Shown here: positions 22,096 to 28,621 of the stretch, in pieces | How the letters are laid out: each line of letters starts with the position of its first letter | Numbering within the stretch: position 1 is the first letter of the stretch | Source: Patescibacteria group bacterium | GTDB taxonomy: Bacteria > Patescibacteriota > UBA1384 > UBA12157 > JAENIV01 | DNA length: 32,034 nt | Direction of reading: 5' to 3' | Assembly: GCA_023485405.1 (NCBI GenBank) | Contig: JAMCZU010000010.1 | Span: 1-32,034, forward strand | The notes under the pieces: generated by a model | What the model was told of the DNA's origin: nothing | What the model saw: only the letters and a program-made list of their open reading frames with translations | The model's database searches: none | Translations under genes and position numbers: made by a program

Positions 22096-22133
22096 CATCA
22101 AAATTTGACCGCGTAACGAAGGAGGACAAACTT

Positions 22134-22346
22134 ATGTTTATCTTAGCGATGGTAGATTGGCTGAAATGGACAATTGGAGCAGTGATTTTTACTCTCTTTG
22201 TCTTGTTAGTGTGGTTATTCTTTAATTCACCCGAACCAAGCGAAACATCAAGCTCGGACTCGTACTCGCCACCAGAAGACAGTGACGATGATCGTTGTAA
22301 TAATGAGAACTGCTGTAACCGTAATCAAGGACCATACTATGGTTAG
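22134..22346 (+). CDS. Small membrane-anchored peptide with Cys/Asn-rich tail (candidate RiPP precursor)
   Basis: A 70-residue product with a strong GAAGGAGG Shine-Dalgarno. Residues 12-30 form one hydrophobic helix (WTIGAVIFTLFVLLVWLFF). A Ser/Pro/acidic linker follows (about 31-53, ending DSDDD), then a tail RCNNENCCNRNQGPYYG with Cys at 55, 60 and 61. The last 8 bases overlap the start of the radical SAM/SPASM gene, so the two are translationally coupled. Leader-like part, acidic linker, Cys-bearing end and a coupled SPASM enzyme together suggest a modified peptide. The membrane helix is unusual for a precursor. It could instead be a plain small membrane protein. Confidence 0.6.
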   Translation: MFILAMVDWLKWTIGAVIFTLFVLLVWLFFNSPEPSETSSSDSYSPPEDSDDDRCNNENCCNRNQGPYYG

Positions 22347-23649
22347 ATCATTACGCCAAATCTTGCCATTTCTCATCACAGAGCGCTATCTGCGGAAAGT
22401 TTTGTCCACTCCGCTATCAGAGCAAGATTATAACAGATTGGCAAGAAGAGCATCACTTGATTTAGTCGGTCTAATGTTGGCCGAAAAGCACCTTCCTGAT
22501 AAAACAAAAAAGATAATCCAAGAACGCTTACGCACCCACTCTTATAACCAAAAAAATCGCAGATTAAAGCGACCAAAACATTCATCCCTATTACGAATGT
22601 TAGACATTGAACTGACAGAAAGATGCAATTTGGCTTGCCATCATTGCTATATTCGTCAACCACTTCATGACAGTGTAAGTTCATCAACTGAGATGTCAAC
22701 AGATTTTCTGTCTCAACTTCTCGATGAAGGGATAACTTTGGGACTCAAGGCGGTACGTTTTACTGGCGGCGAGCCTTTGATCAGACCAGATTTTATAGAC
22801 ATCTACCAAGCAGCGGCAGATAGAAAACTTGAGATTTTAATCTCGACTAATGCTACTTGTATAGACGAAACAATCGCTGCTACATTCGCTACTTATAAGC
22901 CTTGCGCAACCAGTATCTCTTTATATGGTTGGGACGAGAAGTCTTATTATCGCACCACCGGTCAAAAGGATGCTTTTTTCAAGCTGATTAACGGAATTTC
23001 ATTACTTAGAAAAAACAAAATTCCTTTTGACTTAAAATATCCGCCGGTACGTTTGTTAATGGATAACCGTTCACGTTTAGATAAACTTGCAAAAGAGCTC
23101 GGCAATAAGAGTTCGTTACCATACGTTTGGGAATTGATTTTACGGGCTCATCGCGAAGAGAATCTGAATAAACAGATCCGAAGCCAACGACTGACGGTTC
23201 AAGAAGCTGCCCGAGAAAGAACACGAATAAAAGGATTGGTCGCAAAGGAATACGGAGCTCTTTGTTCAGCATCTGGCAAACATTTTTCTGATAAGTTGAT
23301 GAGTTGTCGCGGTGGCAAAGATAGACTAACAGTTGATGCCTCCGGCCATCTTCAGTTGTGCTTAGAGTTGAGACATCCAGAGACTATCTATGACTTGCGA
23401 AACGGTTCTTTGCATGATGCTTTGCAGAATTTCATCCCGCCATTACTCGAAAGAGTGATCCAAAACAGGGAAATTTATGATCGTTGTGGACATTGCCGGC
23501 TTTATCGACGTTGCCTGATGTGCCCGGCAGTTAGTTGGACAGAGTTCGGTACTTTGGAAGGAATTTCTGAATATCACTGTCGGGTGACACATTGCCAAGC
23601 TTGGTTAATTGGTTTTCTGGAAGAAAACCAATATGGCTGGCAAAACTAG
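22339..23649 (+). CDS. Radical SAM/SPASM peptide-maturase-like protein
   Basis: A 436-residue radical SAM enzyme. The ATG at 22339 is chosen because AAGGA lies seven bases upstream; the longer frame lies inside the peptide gene. A helical N-terminal extension of about 85 residues precedes the [4Fe-4S] motif CNLACHHC (Cys 96, 100, 103), then FTGGEPL. The SPASM domain is complete: Cys323 in SCRGGKDRLTVDASG, Cys341, then CGHCRLYRRCLMC (383, 386, 392, 395) and Cys414, with another Cys at 419. This arrangement holds two auxiliary clusters in peptide-modifying enzymes such as those making sactipeptides, ranthipeptides and PQQ. No protease or transporter is nearby. The substrate is inferred to be the 70-residue peptide. 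Confidence 0.85.
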   Translation: MVRSLRQILPFLITERYLRKVLSTPLSEQDYNRLARRASLDLVGLMLAEKHLPDKTKKIIQERLRTHSYNQKNRRLKRPKHSSLLRMLDIELTERCNLACHHCYIRQPLHDSVSSSTEMSTDFLSQLLDEGITLGLKAVRFTGGEPLIRPDFIDIYQAAADRKLEILISTNATCIDETIAATFATYKPCATSISLYGWDEKSYYRTTGQKDAFFKLINGISLLRKNKIPFDLKYPPVRLLMDNRSRLDKLAKELGNKSSLPYVWELILRAHREENLNKQIRSQRLTVQEAARERTRIKGLVAKEYGALCSASGKHFSDKLMSCRGGKDRLTVDASGHLQLCLELRHPETIYDLRNGSLHDALQNFIPPLLERVIQNREIYDRCGHCRLYRRCLMCPAVSWTEFGTLEGISEYHCRVTHCQAWLIGFLEENQYGWQN

Positions 23650-23664
23650 CAAATTATGACAAAT

Positions 23665-23695
23665 AACCTGTGTTTAAAACCACAGGTTTTATTTA
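23665..23695 (+). terminator. Intrinsic terminator of the radical SAM operon
   Basis: An 8-bp perfect stem (AACCTGTG at 23665-23672, CACAGGTT at 23681-23688) has an 8-nt loop and is followed by a T-rich TTATTTAT. Confidence 0.7.
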
Positions 23696-23726
23696 TAAAA
23701 ATAAATCAAATAAATTTAAATCATGC

Positions 23727-23758
23727 AAACCATAAAATCAAACTTCGTAGGTTTGATT
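23727..23758. repeat. Left hairpin end of the RAYT element
   Basis: Reads AAACCATAAAATC, then AAACTTCGTAG and GTTTGATT. The inner arms (AATCAAAC and GTTTGATT) fold on a short TTCGTAG loop containing GTAG, the tetranucleotide often linked to REP elements. Its right arm supplies TTGATT at 23753-23758, the likely -35 box of the transposase gene. Confidence 0.8.
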
Positions 23759-23780
23759 TATAAGTAAATTAAACTATAAT
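23753..23780 (+). promoter_or_regulatory. Leaderless promoter of the RAYT gene, -35 inside the hairpin end
   Basis: TTGATT (23753-23758), a 16-bp spacer, TATAAT (23775-23780). Only 6 bases separate the -10 box from the ATG, so the transcript should start at the start codon. Transposase bound to the hairpin would block its own promoter. Confidence 0.6.
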
Positions 23781-23786
23781 AAAAAT

Positions 23787-24452
23787 ATGAGGAAAGATCC
23801 ATTAGTAAATGGACAATATTATCATATATTGAATCGGAGTATTGCAAAGTACGAAATTTTTAATTTTCCTAATGATTTTTTGCGCTTTATTAATATTCTT
23901 GACTTATATCGTTTTATTGATTTCCGGTATAGTTATTCGATTTTTTCTCGACTATCTCTCTTGCAACAACAAATAATAATAAGCGGTCTTAGAAAAAATC
24001 CCAATATTGACGTCCAAATAATCGCTTATTGTGTTATGCCAACCCATTTTCATCTTATATTAAAACAATTAGTTGATGGTGGTATTAGTACCTACATCTC
24101 AAGAGTTCTTAATAGCTACTCTAAATCTTTCAATCTTATACATAAACGCAAAGGACCTCTGTGGGAAGGACGATTTAAGAATATTTTAATCACAACTGAC
24201 GAACAATTGCTTCACTTAAGCCGATACCTACATTTAAATCCGACATCTGCTGGTCTAGTAAAGAAACCGGAAGAATGGCAATTTTCTTCATATCAAGAGT
24301 TTATCGGCAAACAAAAACAAGGAATTTGTGATTTTAGAGATGTCATCGACATCAACCCTGGAAATTATAAAAAATTCGTTTTAGAGAGAGCGTCATATCA
24401 AAAAAAGCTATCTAAAATAAAAAAAATTCTTTTAGAAAACCATACCGACTAA
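23787..24452 (+). CDS. REP-associated tyrosine transposase (Y1/HUH family)
   Basis: A 221-residue HUH-type single-strand transposase of the RAYT branch. The N-terminus shows the usual GQYYHILNRSIAKYEIF. The metal-binding HUH motif is CVMPTHFHLILKQ. The candidate nucleophile Tyr is in YISRVLNSYSKSFN, followed by GPLWEGRFKNILI and LSRYLHLNPTSAGLVKKPEEWQFSSYQEF, typical of RAYTs. All catalytic motifs are intact, so it may be active. Such enzymes are usually single-copy domesticated proteins that disperse REP hairpins. Here inverted hairpins flank it, and one more related hairpin occurs at 28695-28718. Confidence 0.92.
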   Translation: MRKDPLVNGQYYHILNRSIAKYEIFNFPNDFLRFINILDLYRFIDFRYSYSIFSRLSLLQQQIIISGLRKNPNIDVQIIAYCVMPTHFHLILKQLVDGGISTYISRVLNSYSKSFNLIHKRKGPLWEGRFKNILITTDEQLLHLSRYLHLNPTSAGLVKKPEEWQFSSYQEFIGKQKQGICDFRDVIDINPGNYKKFVLERASYQKKLSKIKKILLENHTD

Positions 24453-24455
24453 CAC

Positions 24456-24487
24456 AATCAAACCTACGAGGTTTGATTTTATGGTTT
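24456..24487. repeat. Right hairpin end of the RAYT element
   Basis: Inverted copy of the left end with a single mismatch. The arms AATCAAACC and GGTTTGATT enclose the loop TACGA, and TTTATGG follows. It begins 4 bases after the transposase stop and could also terminate transcription. Confidence 0.8.
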
Positions 24488-24504
24488 AGAATTAAGAATT
24501 ATTT

Positions 24505-25530
24505 TTAGATTCCTCTACCCACTAAGGCAATCATCAACCCGATTATCGCCATCACGGCTGAAATAACCCAAAAACGCATCACTACTTTTGGTTCAGGCCA
24601 ACCCAATGCTTCAAGGTGATGATGAATTGGAGCCGAAAGAAAAACTTTCCGTTTAAATAATTTCTTTGAGGTTATCTGGATAATAACTGACAAAGCCTCG
24701 ATCACAAAAATAAAACCAATGATCGGAAGTACTGCAACTGAATTGGTCAAGAAAGCAATCACTCCTAAAGTTGCTCCCAAAGCCATAGAACCAGTATCAC
24801 CCATAATAAATCTGGCCGGATAAATATTAAACCACAAAAAAGCTAATAGTGCTCCCATAATTGTGCCACAAAAAGCCGCGAGAGCCGATTTTCCTTCAAC
24901 TAGAGCGATGACACCATAAGCACCATAAGTAATGGCTAGCGTACCACCAGCCAAACCATCAAGTCCATCTGTTTCATTGACCGCGAAAGCAAGCGCAACA
25001 ATGACCAAAATAAATAATGGCACATACCAAAAACCCAAAGATAAATCACCAACTCCCGGAATATGAAAAATATCCCAACCTAATTTAAAGTAAAACCACC
25101 AAGCACCTATTGCCGCGATCATAAGATAAATCAAAAGTTTAAATCGAAAACGAAGTCCTCCGCCATGTGGCCCGATACCTTTAATATTAAAAATATCATC
25201 AATCGCCCCAATAATCCCAGAAGCAACTAAGGCAAAGAGCGGTAACCAAGTACCAGCACGTGAGAGATTAAAAAGTATGGTGATCACAGCTGTTGTTACC
25301 CAAATAACTAAGCCCCCCATTGTCGGTGTATCGGCTTTATGTTTATGCAATGAATAAAAAATTGGTGCTCGCTGCTGGTCAAAACCAGTTTTACGAATTC
25401 GTTTGCCAAAACGATTACGATATAGAAAATCGGTAAAAATTGGCGTCCAAATAACAGCAATAATAAAAGAAATACCTGTGAGCCAAAAAATTTTGGCCAA
25501 ATTTGGTAAATAAATTTGAATTTGTTCCAT
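24505..25530 (-). CDS. mraY: Phospho-N-acetylmuramoyl-pentapeptide transferase
   Basis: Polytopic enzyme that forms lipid I from UDP-MurNAc-pentapeptide and undecaprenyl phosphate; 341 residues and about ten membrane spans. Motifs: KADTPTMGGLVIW, the catalytic ETDGLDGLAGGTLAI with its Asp pair, FNIYPARFIMGDTGSMALGA, and the histidine motif APIHHHLEALGWPEPKVVMR. The start shares one base with the murF stop (TAATG), so the two genes are translationally coupled. Its 3' end is 18 bp from the RAYT element. Confidence 0.97.
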   Translation of the reverse strand: MEQIQIYLPNLAKIFWLTGISFIIAVIWTPIFTDFLYRNRFGKRIRKTGFDQQRAPIFYSLHKHKADTPTMGGLVIWVTTAVITILFNLSRAGTWLPLFALVASGIIGAIDDIFNIKGIGPHGGGLRFRFKLLIYLMIAAIGAWWFYFKLGWDIFHIPGVGDLSLGFWYVPLFILVIVALAFAVNETDGLDGLAGGTLAITYGAYGVIALVEGKSALAAFCGTIMGALLAFLWFNIYPARFIMGDTGSMALGATLGVIAFLTNSVAVLPIIGFIFVIEALSVIIQITSKKLFKRKVFLSAPIHHHLEALGWPEPKVVMRFWVISAVMAIIGLMIALVGRGI

Positions 25531-26720
25531 TATTCTTTCAATCTTTCAACAACTTTATCCAAGCCAATTGCTCGTGAGGCCTTAATTAAAATTATATCAT
25601 TTCTCTGGATATTAGCCAAAAGATAATCACTAGCAGCTTGGGCATTTTCAAAATGAACTTTACTATTGTATTTTTGTGACTCGGTACCAACCGAGATAAC
25701 CTCATCAGCAATTTCATTGGCATACTGACCAATAAGCTCGTGAGCCTTGGCTGAAATTTGACCAATTTCTAACATATCGCCTAAAACAGCAATTTTTCGA
25801 CCATTTTCTTTAGGTGATGGTAAAAAATTTAAAACATCCAGCGCCGCTTTCATCGAAAGCGGATTGGCATTATAAGAATCATCAATAAGCAAAATATTAT
25901 TTTTCCCTTTTAAAACCGACATTCTGTGCACTTCTGATCTAATATTTTCTAACCCTTTAGCAATATCACTTGGTGACATTTCGAAAATACTAGCAACGGC
26001 CACCGCTGCCAGCGCGGAATAAACATTCCAAACCCGGCCTAATGTTGGCACAGTGGCTCTAAATTTATAATTTTCACTTGAAATTTGAAATAACGTTCTA
26101 GGTTTAAAATCATCAATTTCCGTAATAATATTTTTAGCCATAATATCCGCCTCTTCTTCAATGGCATAAGTCAAAATTTCCGAGCAATCCGTAAAAGATA
26201 ATTTTCTTAAATTTTCGTCATCAAGATTTAAAATGGCCCAACCACCACAGGGTAAAGCTCTGATCAAATCGGTCTTTTCTTTCGTGATTTTCTCGATACT
26301 GCCAAAAGCAGCCATATGGGCCGGTGCAATGCTGGTAAGGCACGCAATATCAGGCTGAACGAAGCTAGTCAAATATTGGATATCGCCTGGTTTGTCGGCG
26401 GCGAATTCTAGGACTAAAACTTTAAATTTACGACCAAATATTGCTCTAAATTTTACACCAACGATGATTGTCAACCATTGCCAGAATCGGTTGGGCGATT
26501 TTTTATAGCCCAATATACTAAGTGGCACGCCCGTTTCGTTATTTAAATTACCGTGTGATTTTCGAATATCTGTGCCAAATTTAATTTTTAGAACTTCAAA
26601 AATGGCCTCTTTAGTAGAGGTTTTACTAATTGAACCAGTGATCGCCACAATTTTGGGTTTTGAACGTTTAAGATAAAATTTCACCCAAAACCGCAGATAT
26701 TTTTGTAATATTTTCGACAT
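25530..26720 (-). CDS. murF: UDP-N-acetylmuramoyl-tripeptide--D-Ala-D-Ala ligase (short MurF)
   Basis: Mur ligase that adds the D-Ala-D-Ala dipeptide. At 396 residues it is shorter than the usual 450 or so, because the N-terminal UDP-substrate-binding domain is largely missing: the P-loop comes at about residue 28. That P-loop reads ITGSISKTSTKEA, with Ser where the second Gly (GSxGKT) is expected. Other motifs fit MurF: NNETGVPLSILG, LEFAADKPGDIQYL, LLIDDSYNANPLSMKAAL and VLGDMLEIG. Truncation of this domain may be common in CPR. A TATAAT ends 9 bases before the ATG. Confidence 0.88.
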   Translation of the reverse strand: MSKILQKYLRFWVKFYLKRSKPKIVAITGSISKTSTKEAIFEVLKIKFGTDIRKSHGNLNNETGVPLSILGYKKSPNRFWQWLTIIVGVKFRAIFGRKFKVLVLEFAADKPGDIQYLTSFVQPDIACLTSIAPAHMAAFGSIEKITKEKTDLIRALPCGGWAILNLDDENLRKLSFTDCSEILTYAIEEEADIMAKNIITEIDDFKPRTLFQISSENYKFRATVPTLGRVWNVYSALAAVAVASIFEMSPSDIAKGLENIRSEVHRMSVLKGKNNILLIDDSYNANPLSMKAALDVLNFLPSPKENGRKIAVLGDMLEIGQISAKAHELIGQYANEIADEVISVGTESQKYNSKVHFENAQAASDYLLANIQRNDIILIKASRAIGLDKVVERLKE

Positions 26721-26729
26721 CTTAGTTCA

Positions 26730-26735
26730 ATTATA
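26730..26735 (-). promoter_or_regulatory. -10 box of the murF-mraY operon
   Basis: Minus strand TATAAT, 9 bases before the murF ATG, so the message should be nearly leaderless. The upstream gene's terminator (26754-26783) lies right behind it. Confidence 0.5.
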
Positions 26736-26753
26736 TCTTTTACTTACTAAAAT

Positions 26754-26783
26754 AAAAAGAGGCCGGAAAAGTTTTCTGGCCTC
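26754..26783 (-). terminator. Intrinsic terminator of the vWA-like lipoprotein gene
   Basis: A 12-bp stem with one G-T pair (26759-26770 with 26772-26783) has the sequence GAGGCC at its base and five T residues on the minus strand. It insulates murF from the accessory block. Confidence 0.8.
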
Positions 26784-26811
26784 AAAAACAGATCATCGCA
26801 AACTAATTAGT

Positions 26812-27519
26812 TCATTCTTGCAAAGGTTCAACTTCGACTAAACAATCTTTGCCAGCCCAAGCTTGGAAAAACTGCTTAAAAATCCGTCGGACACGAGCAT
26901 GAGTTTCCGGATCAATCGCTTGATCTTTAGCCAAAAGACCTGGATACCAATAAAGAGTGACACTTATGGGTGGATTTTTTGGCTTAGGAGCAATCGCTAG
27001 CATATCTTTGATGATGGCTTGATTCCCCCTACTGGCAAGATATTTTGGCGTAAAAAGCAAAGCCGAACTGCTTTGAATAAAATCGGAAGTCATCACTAAA
27101 CGCCAACCACGATCTTTTGGCATCAGCTCTGATTCGATCCTCACCACTTCCAGTAGCGGCGACTGATCAACTAATTGGACATTGTCAATGGCTTGACCAA
27201 ATTCCTTGATAATCTTGGTCGCCTGTTCTTTACGACTGATATCGGCCGGCACTGTCAAAACAAAATGGTGTTTGGCTAAAACAAGATGCTTATAAGCCGA
27301 ATTAACTTGACTAAAGCCAACCATTTTCAGATTTGATCCCGTGCAGGCCATCTTGACAAAATCTTCGCCCACTTTGTCAACACCCTTTTTAATAAGGTTC
27401 ATCTGTGGTTTCAAGCTTTTCGAGTTATCGGCAATGATCAGCCATTCTTCAGCCACTTTTTTGCTGCAACCCATCAAACAGCAAATCATTAAACAGAAAA
27501 TCAACACTCTCGAGCGCAT
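26812..27519 (-). CDS. vWA-like lipoprotein
   Basis: A 235-residue protein with a lipoprotein signal peptide; the lipobox LMGC places the lipidated Cys at residue 18. The mature part begins with a strand followed by DNSKS at 31-35 (LIIADNSKSLKPQMNLIKKG), matching the DxSxS start of a von Willebrand A metal-binding site. A later VMTSDFIQSS may give another site residue. It is therefore probably a surface-exposed adhesion or scaffold protein. AGGGAGC precedes the ATG. It is more GC-rich than the mur genes and follows two co-oriented genes of similar composition, but a terminator lies between. The vWA call is motif-based and moderate. Confidence 0.65.
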   Translation of the reverse strand: MRSRVLIFCLMICCLMGCSKKVAEEWLIIADNSKSLKPQMNLIKKGVDKVGEDFVKMACTGSNLKMVGFSQVNSAYKHLVLAKHHFVLTVPADISRKEQATKIIKEFGQAIDNVQLVDQSPLLEVVRIESELMPKDRGWRLVMTSDFIQSSSALLFTPKYLASRGNQAIIKDMLAIAPKPKNPPISVTLYWYPGLLAKDQAIDPETHARVRRIFKQFFQAWAGKDCLVEVEPLQE

Positions 27520-27607
27520 CCAAATCAGCTCCCTTCTTAGATAGACTCTTGGACTTTCCTTATTTATTTTAAAATTTAAGGTCCTTGAAGAAAATGGAAA
27601 ATTTTAG

Positions 27608-27634
27608 AAAAAAAGCCCCGCCATCCGGCGGGGC
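27608..27634 (-). terminator. Intrinsic terminator of the membrane/Rossmann-like operon
   Basis: An 8-bp all-GC stem (GCCCCGCC at 27615-27622 with GGCGGGGC at 27627-27634) has a 4-nt loop and is followed by seven T residues on the minus strand. It is the strongest terminator in the window. Confidence 0.85.
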
Positions 27635-27652
27635 AAGAGGAAGGAAGGAAGT

Positions 27653-28621
27653 TTAATCTGTTGCGTAGGCAGACTCCTGTTCAGCCGCCGCGGCGGCCGC
27701 GGCCGCGGCCGCCGCTGCTCTTTCGGCATCAGCGATTTTCTTGATCTTTCGTTCCTCGGCTTCACGGAACATTTCCCTGGTCTCGGTCGGCGTTGGTATT
27801 TCAACATCAATCGGTTGAAGATTCCACTGCCGTCCCCTTTTGACCAGAAACGCGGTGTAAAGCCAAGGTTTTCCCGGCTGATAGAAGACAACGGCCAGTT
27901 CTTCGCGGTCGGAAGATTTTGCCAAATCCATGGCCAGATCTTTGAGCGCGCGTTTGCGACTGGTCTCGCCTTCGTAAGGCATCATCACTGCCGGATAGAT
28001 GAAAGGTGAATTCGGATTAATCGTCTCAGTGACGAAAATTTCCGAAGAAACCGTTTCTCCTTCAAGAAAACGATCCATTTCATCTACCAGATGACGATGC
28101 GCCGCATCACGGGTGTTGGCCAATTGAGAAACCTCGATTGGCCGCGACTGGATCATCCGACTGGTCGTTCTCTCTGGCGCCAAATCGGCCACCTGACCAA
28201 AGAGAGCTTTGGCATCTTGCTTGATTTTGGTGTTGCCTTCCAAAACACTACTACCAAGCCCAATGATACCGCCGCCGAATCCCGGACAGCCAGATGACAA
28301 CATAATGGCTCCTTGAAGCATCGCTTGCTTGGAACCATTGCCCATAATCCGACTCAAAGTCGCCGGATCATCAATAGCCATTGTCCGAACTGTCGCTCGA
28401 AAATCGAGGGCGTCCAAAGCCGAAAGCTGATGCGGCTCGGCTTGAATACCGAGCTTTTCGTACTCGTTGGCCATGGCAATCGCCCGCCCTGGCTCGGGAT
28501 CAACCACATGAACCATAGAAAAACGTTCGAGCATCTCCGGTTTTTCCTTAACCGCTTCGAAGTTTGCTCGAGTGCCACGATTAGCACCATAGTGGGCATA
28601 GATTACATCCGCATTAGACAT
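27653..28621 (-). CDS. Rossmann-like protein with C-terminal polyalanine tract (unknown function)
   Basis: A 322-residue soluble protein that I do not recognise. The N-terminal half looks like a nucleotide-binding alpha/beta fold: VIYAHYGANRGTRANFEAV, then VHVVDPEPGRAIAMANEYEK, then TMAIDDPATLSRIM, and a Gly-rich stretch GCPGFGGGIIGLGSSV. The order recalls ThiF/E1-like or other Rossmann proteins, but catalytic residues are not clear. The second half has EELAVVFYQPGKPWLYTAFL. A charged helix (REAEERKIKKIADAER) then runs into 12 alanines at 302-313. AAGGAGG precedes the ATG, which overlaps the upstream membrane-protein gene by 8 bases. The two are one operon. Confidence 0.55.
   Translation of the reverse strand: MSNADVIYAHYGANRGTRANFEAVKEKPEMLERFSMVHVVDPEPGRAIAMANEYEKLGIQAEPHQLSALDALDFRATVRTMAIDDPATLSRIMGNGSKQAMLQGAIMLSSGCPGFGGGIIGLGSSVLEGNTKIKQDAKALFGQVADLAPERTTSRMIQSRPIEVSQLANTRDAAHRHLVDEMDRFLEGETVSSEIFVTETINPNSPFIYPAVMMPYEGETSRKRALKDLAMDLAKSSDREELAVVFYQPGKPWLYTAFLVKRGRQWNLQPIDVEIPTPTETREMFREAEERKIKKIADAERAAAAAAAAAAAAEQESAYATD
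27690..27715. repeat. 26-bp all-GC perfect palindrome encoding polyalanine
   Basis: A perfect 26-bp palindrome built from GCC, GCG and GGC units sits within a run of about 32 G/C bases in an AT-rich genome. It encodes most of the 12-alanine tract. It could fold into a very stable mRNA hairpin near the end of the operon, and tandem GCN codons are prone to expansion. Confidence 0.8.

Larger units (their letters stand above)
23727..24487 (+). mobile_element. RAYT-type element with inverted hairpin ends
   Basis: A 761-bp unit: a 32-bp end (23727-23758), the Y1 transposase gene, and the same 32 bp inverted (24456-24487) with 31 of 32 bases matching. Each end is itself a hairpin with arms AATCAAAC and GTTTGATT. 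Inverted copies of one REP-like hairpin around a single-copy transposase resemble the REP/RAYT arrangement more than IS200/IS605, whose end hairpins are not inverted copies of each other. It sits between the radical SAM terminator and mraY. Confidence 0.8.

Noticed and set aside
22282-22338. 19-codon N-terminal extension of the radical SAM protein
   Set aside because: It lies within the peptide gene; the ATG at 22339 has its own AAGGA site.
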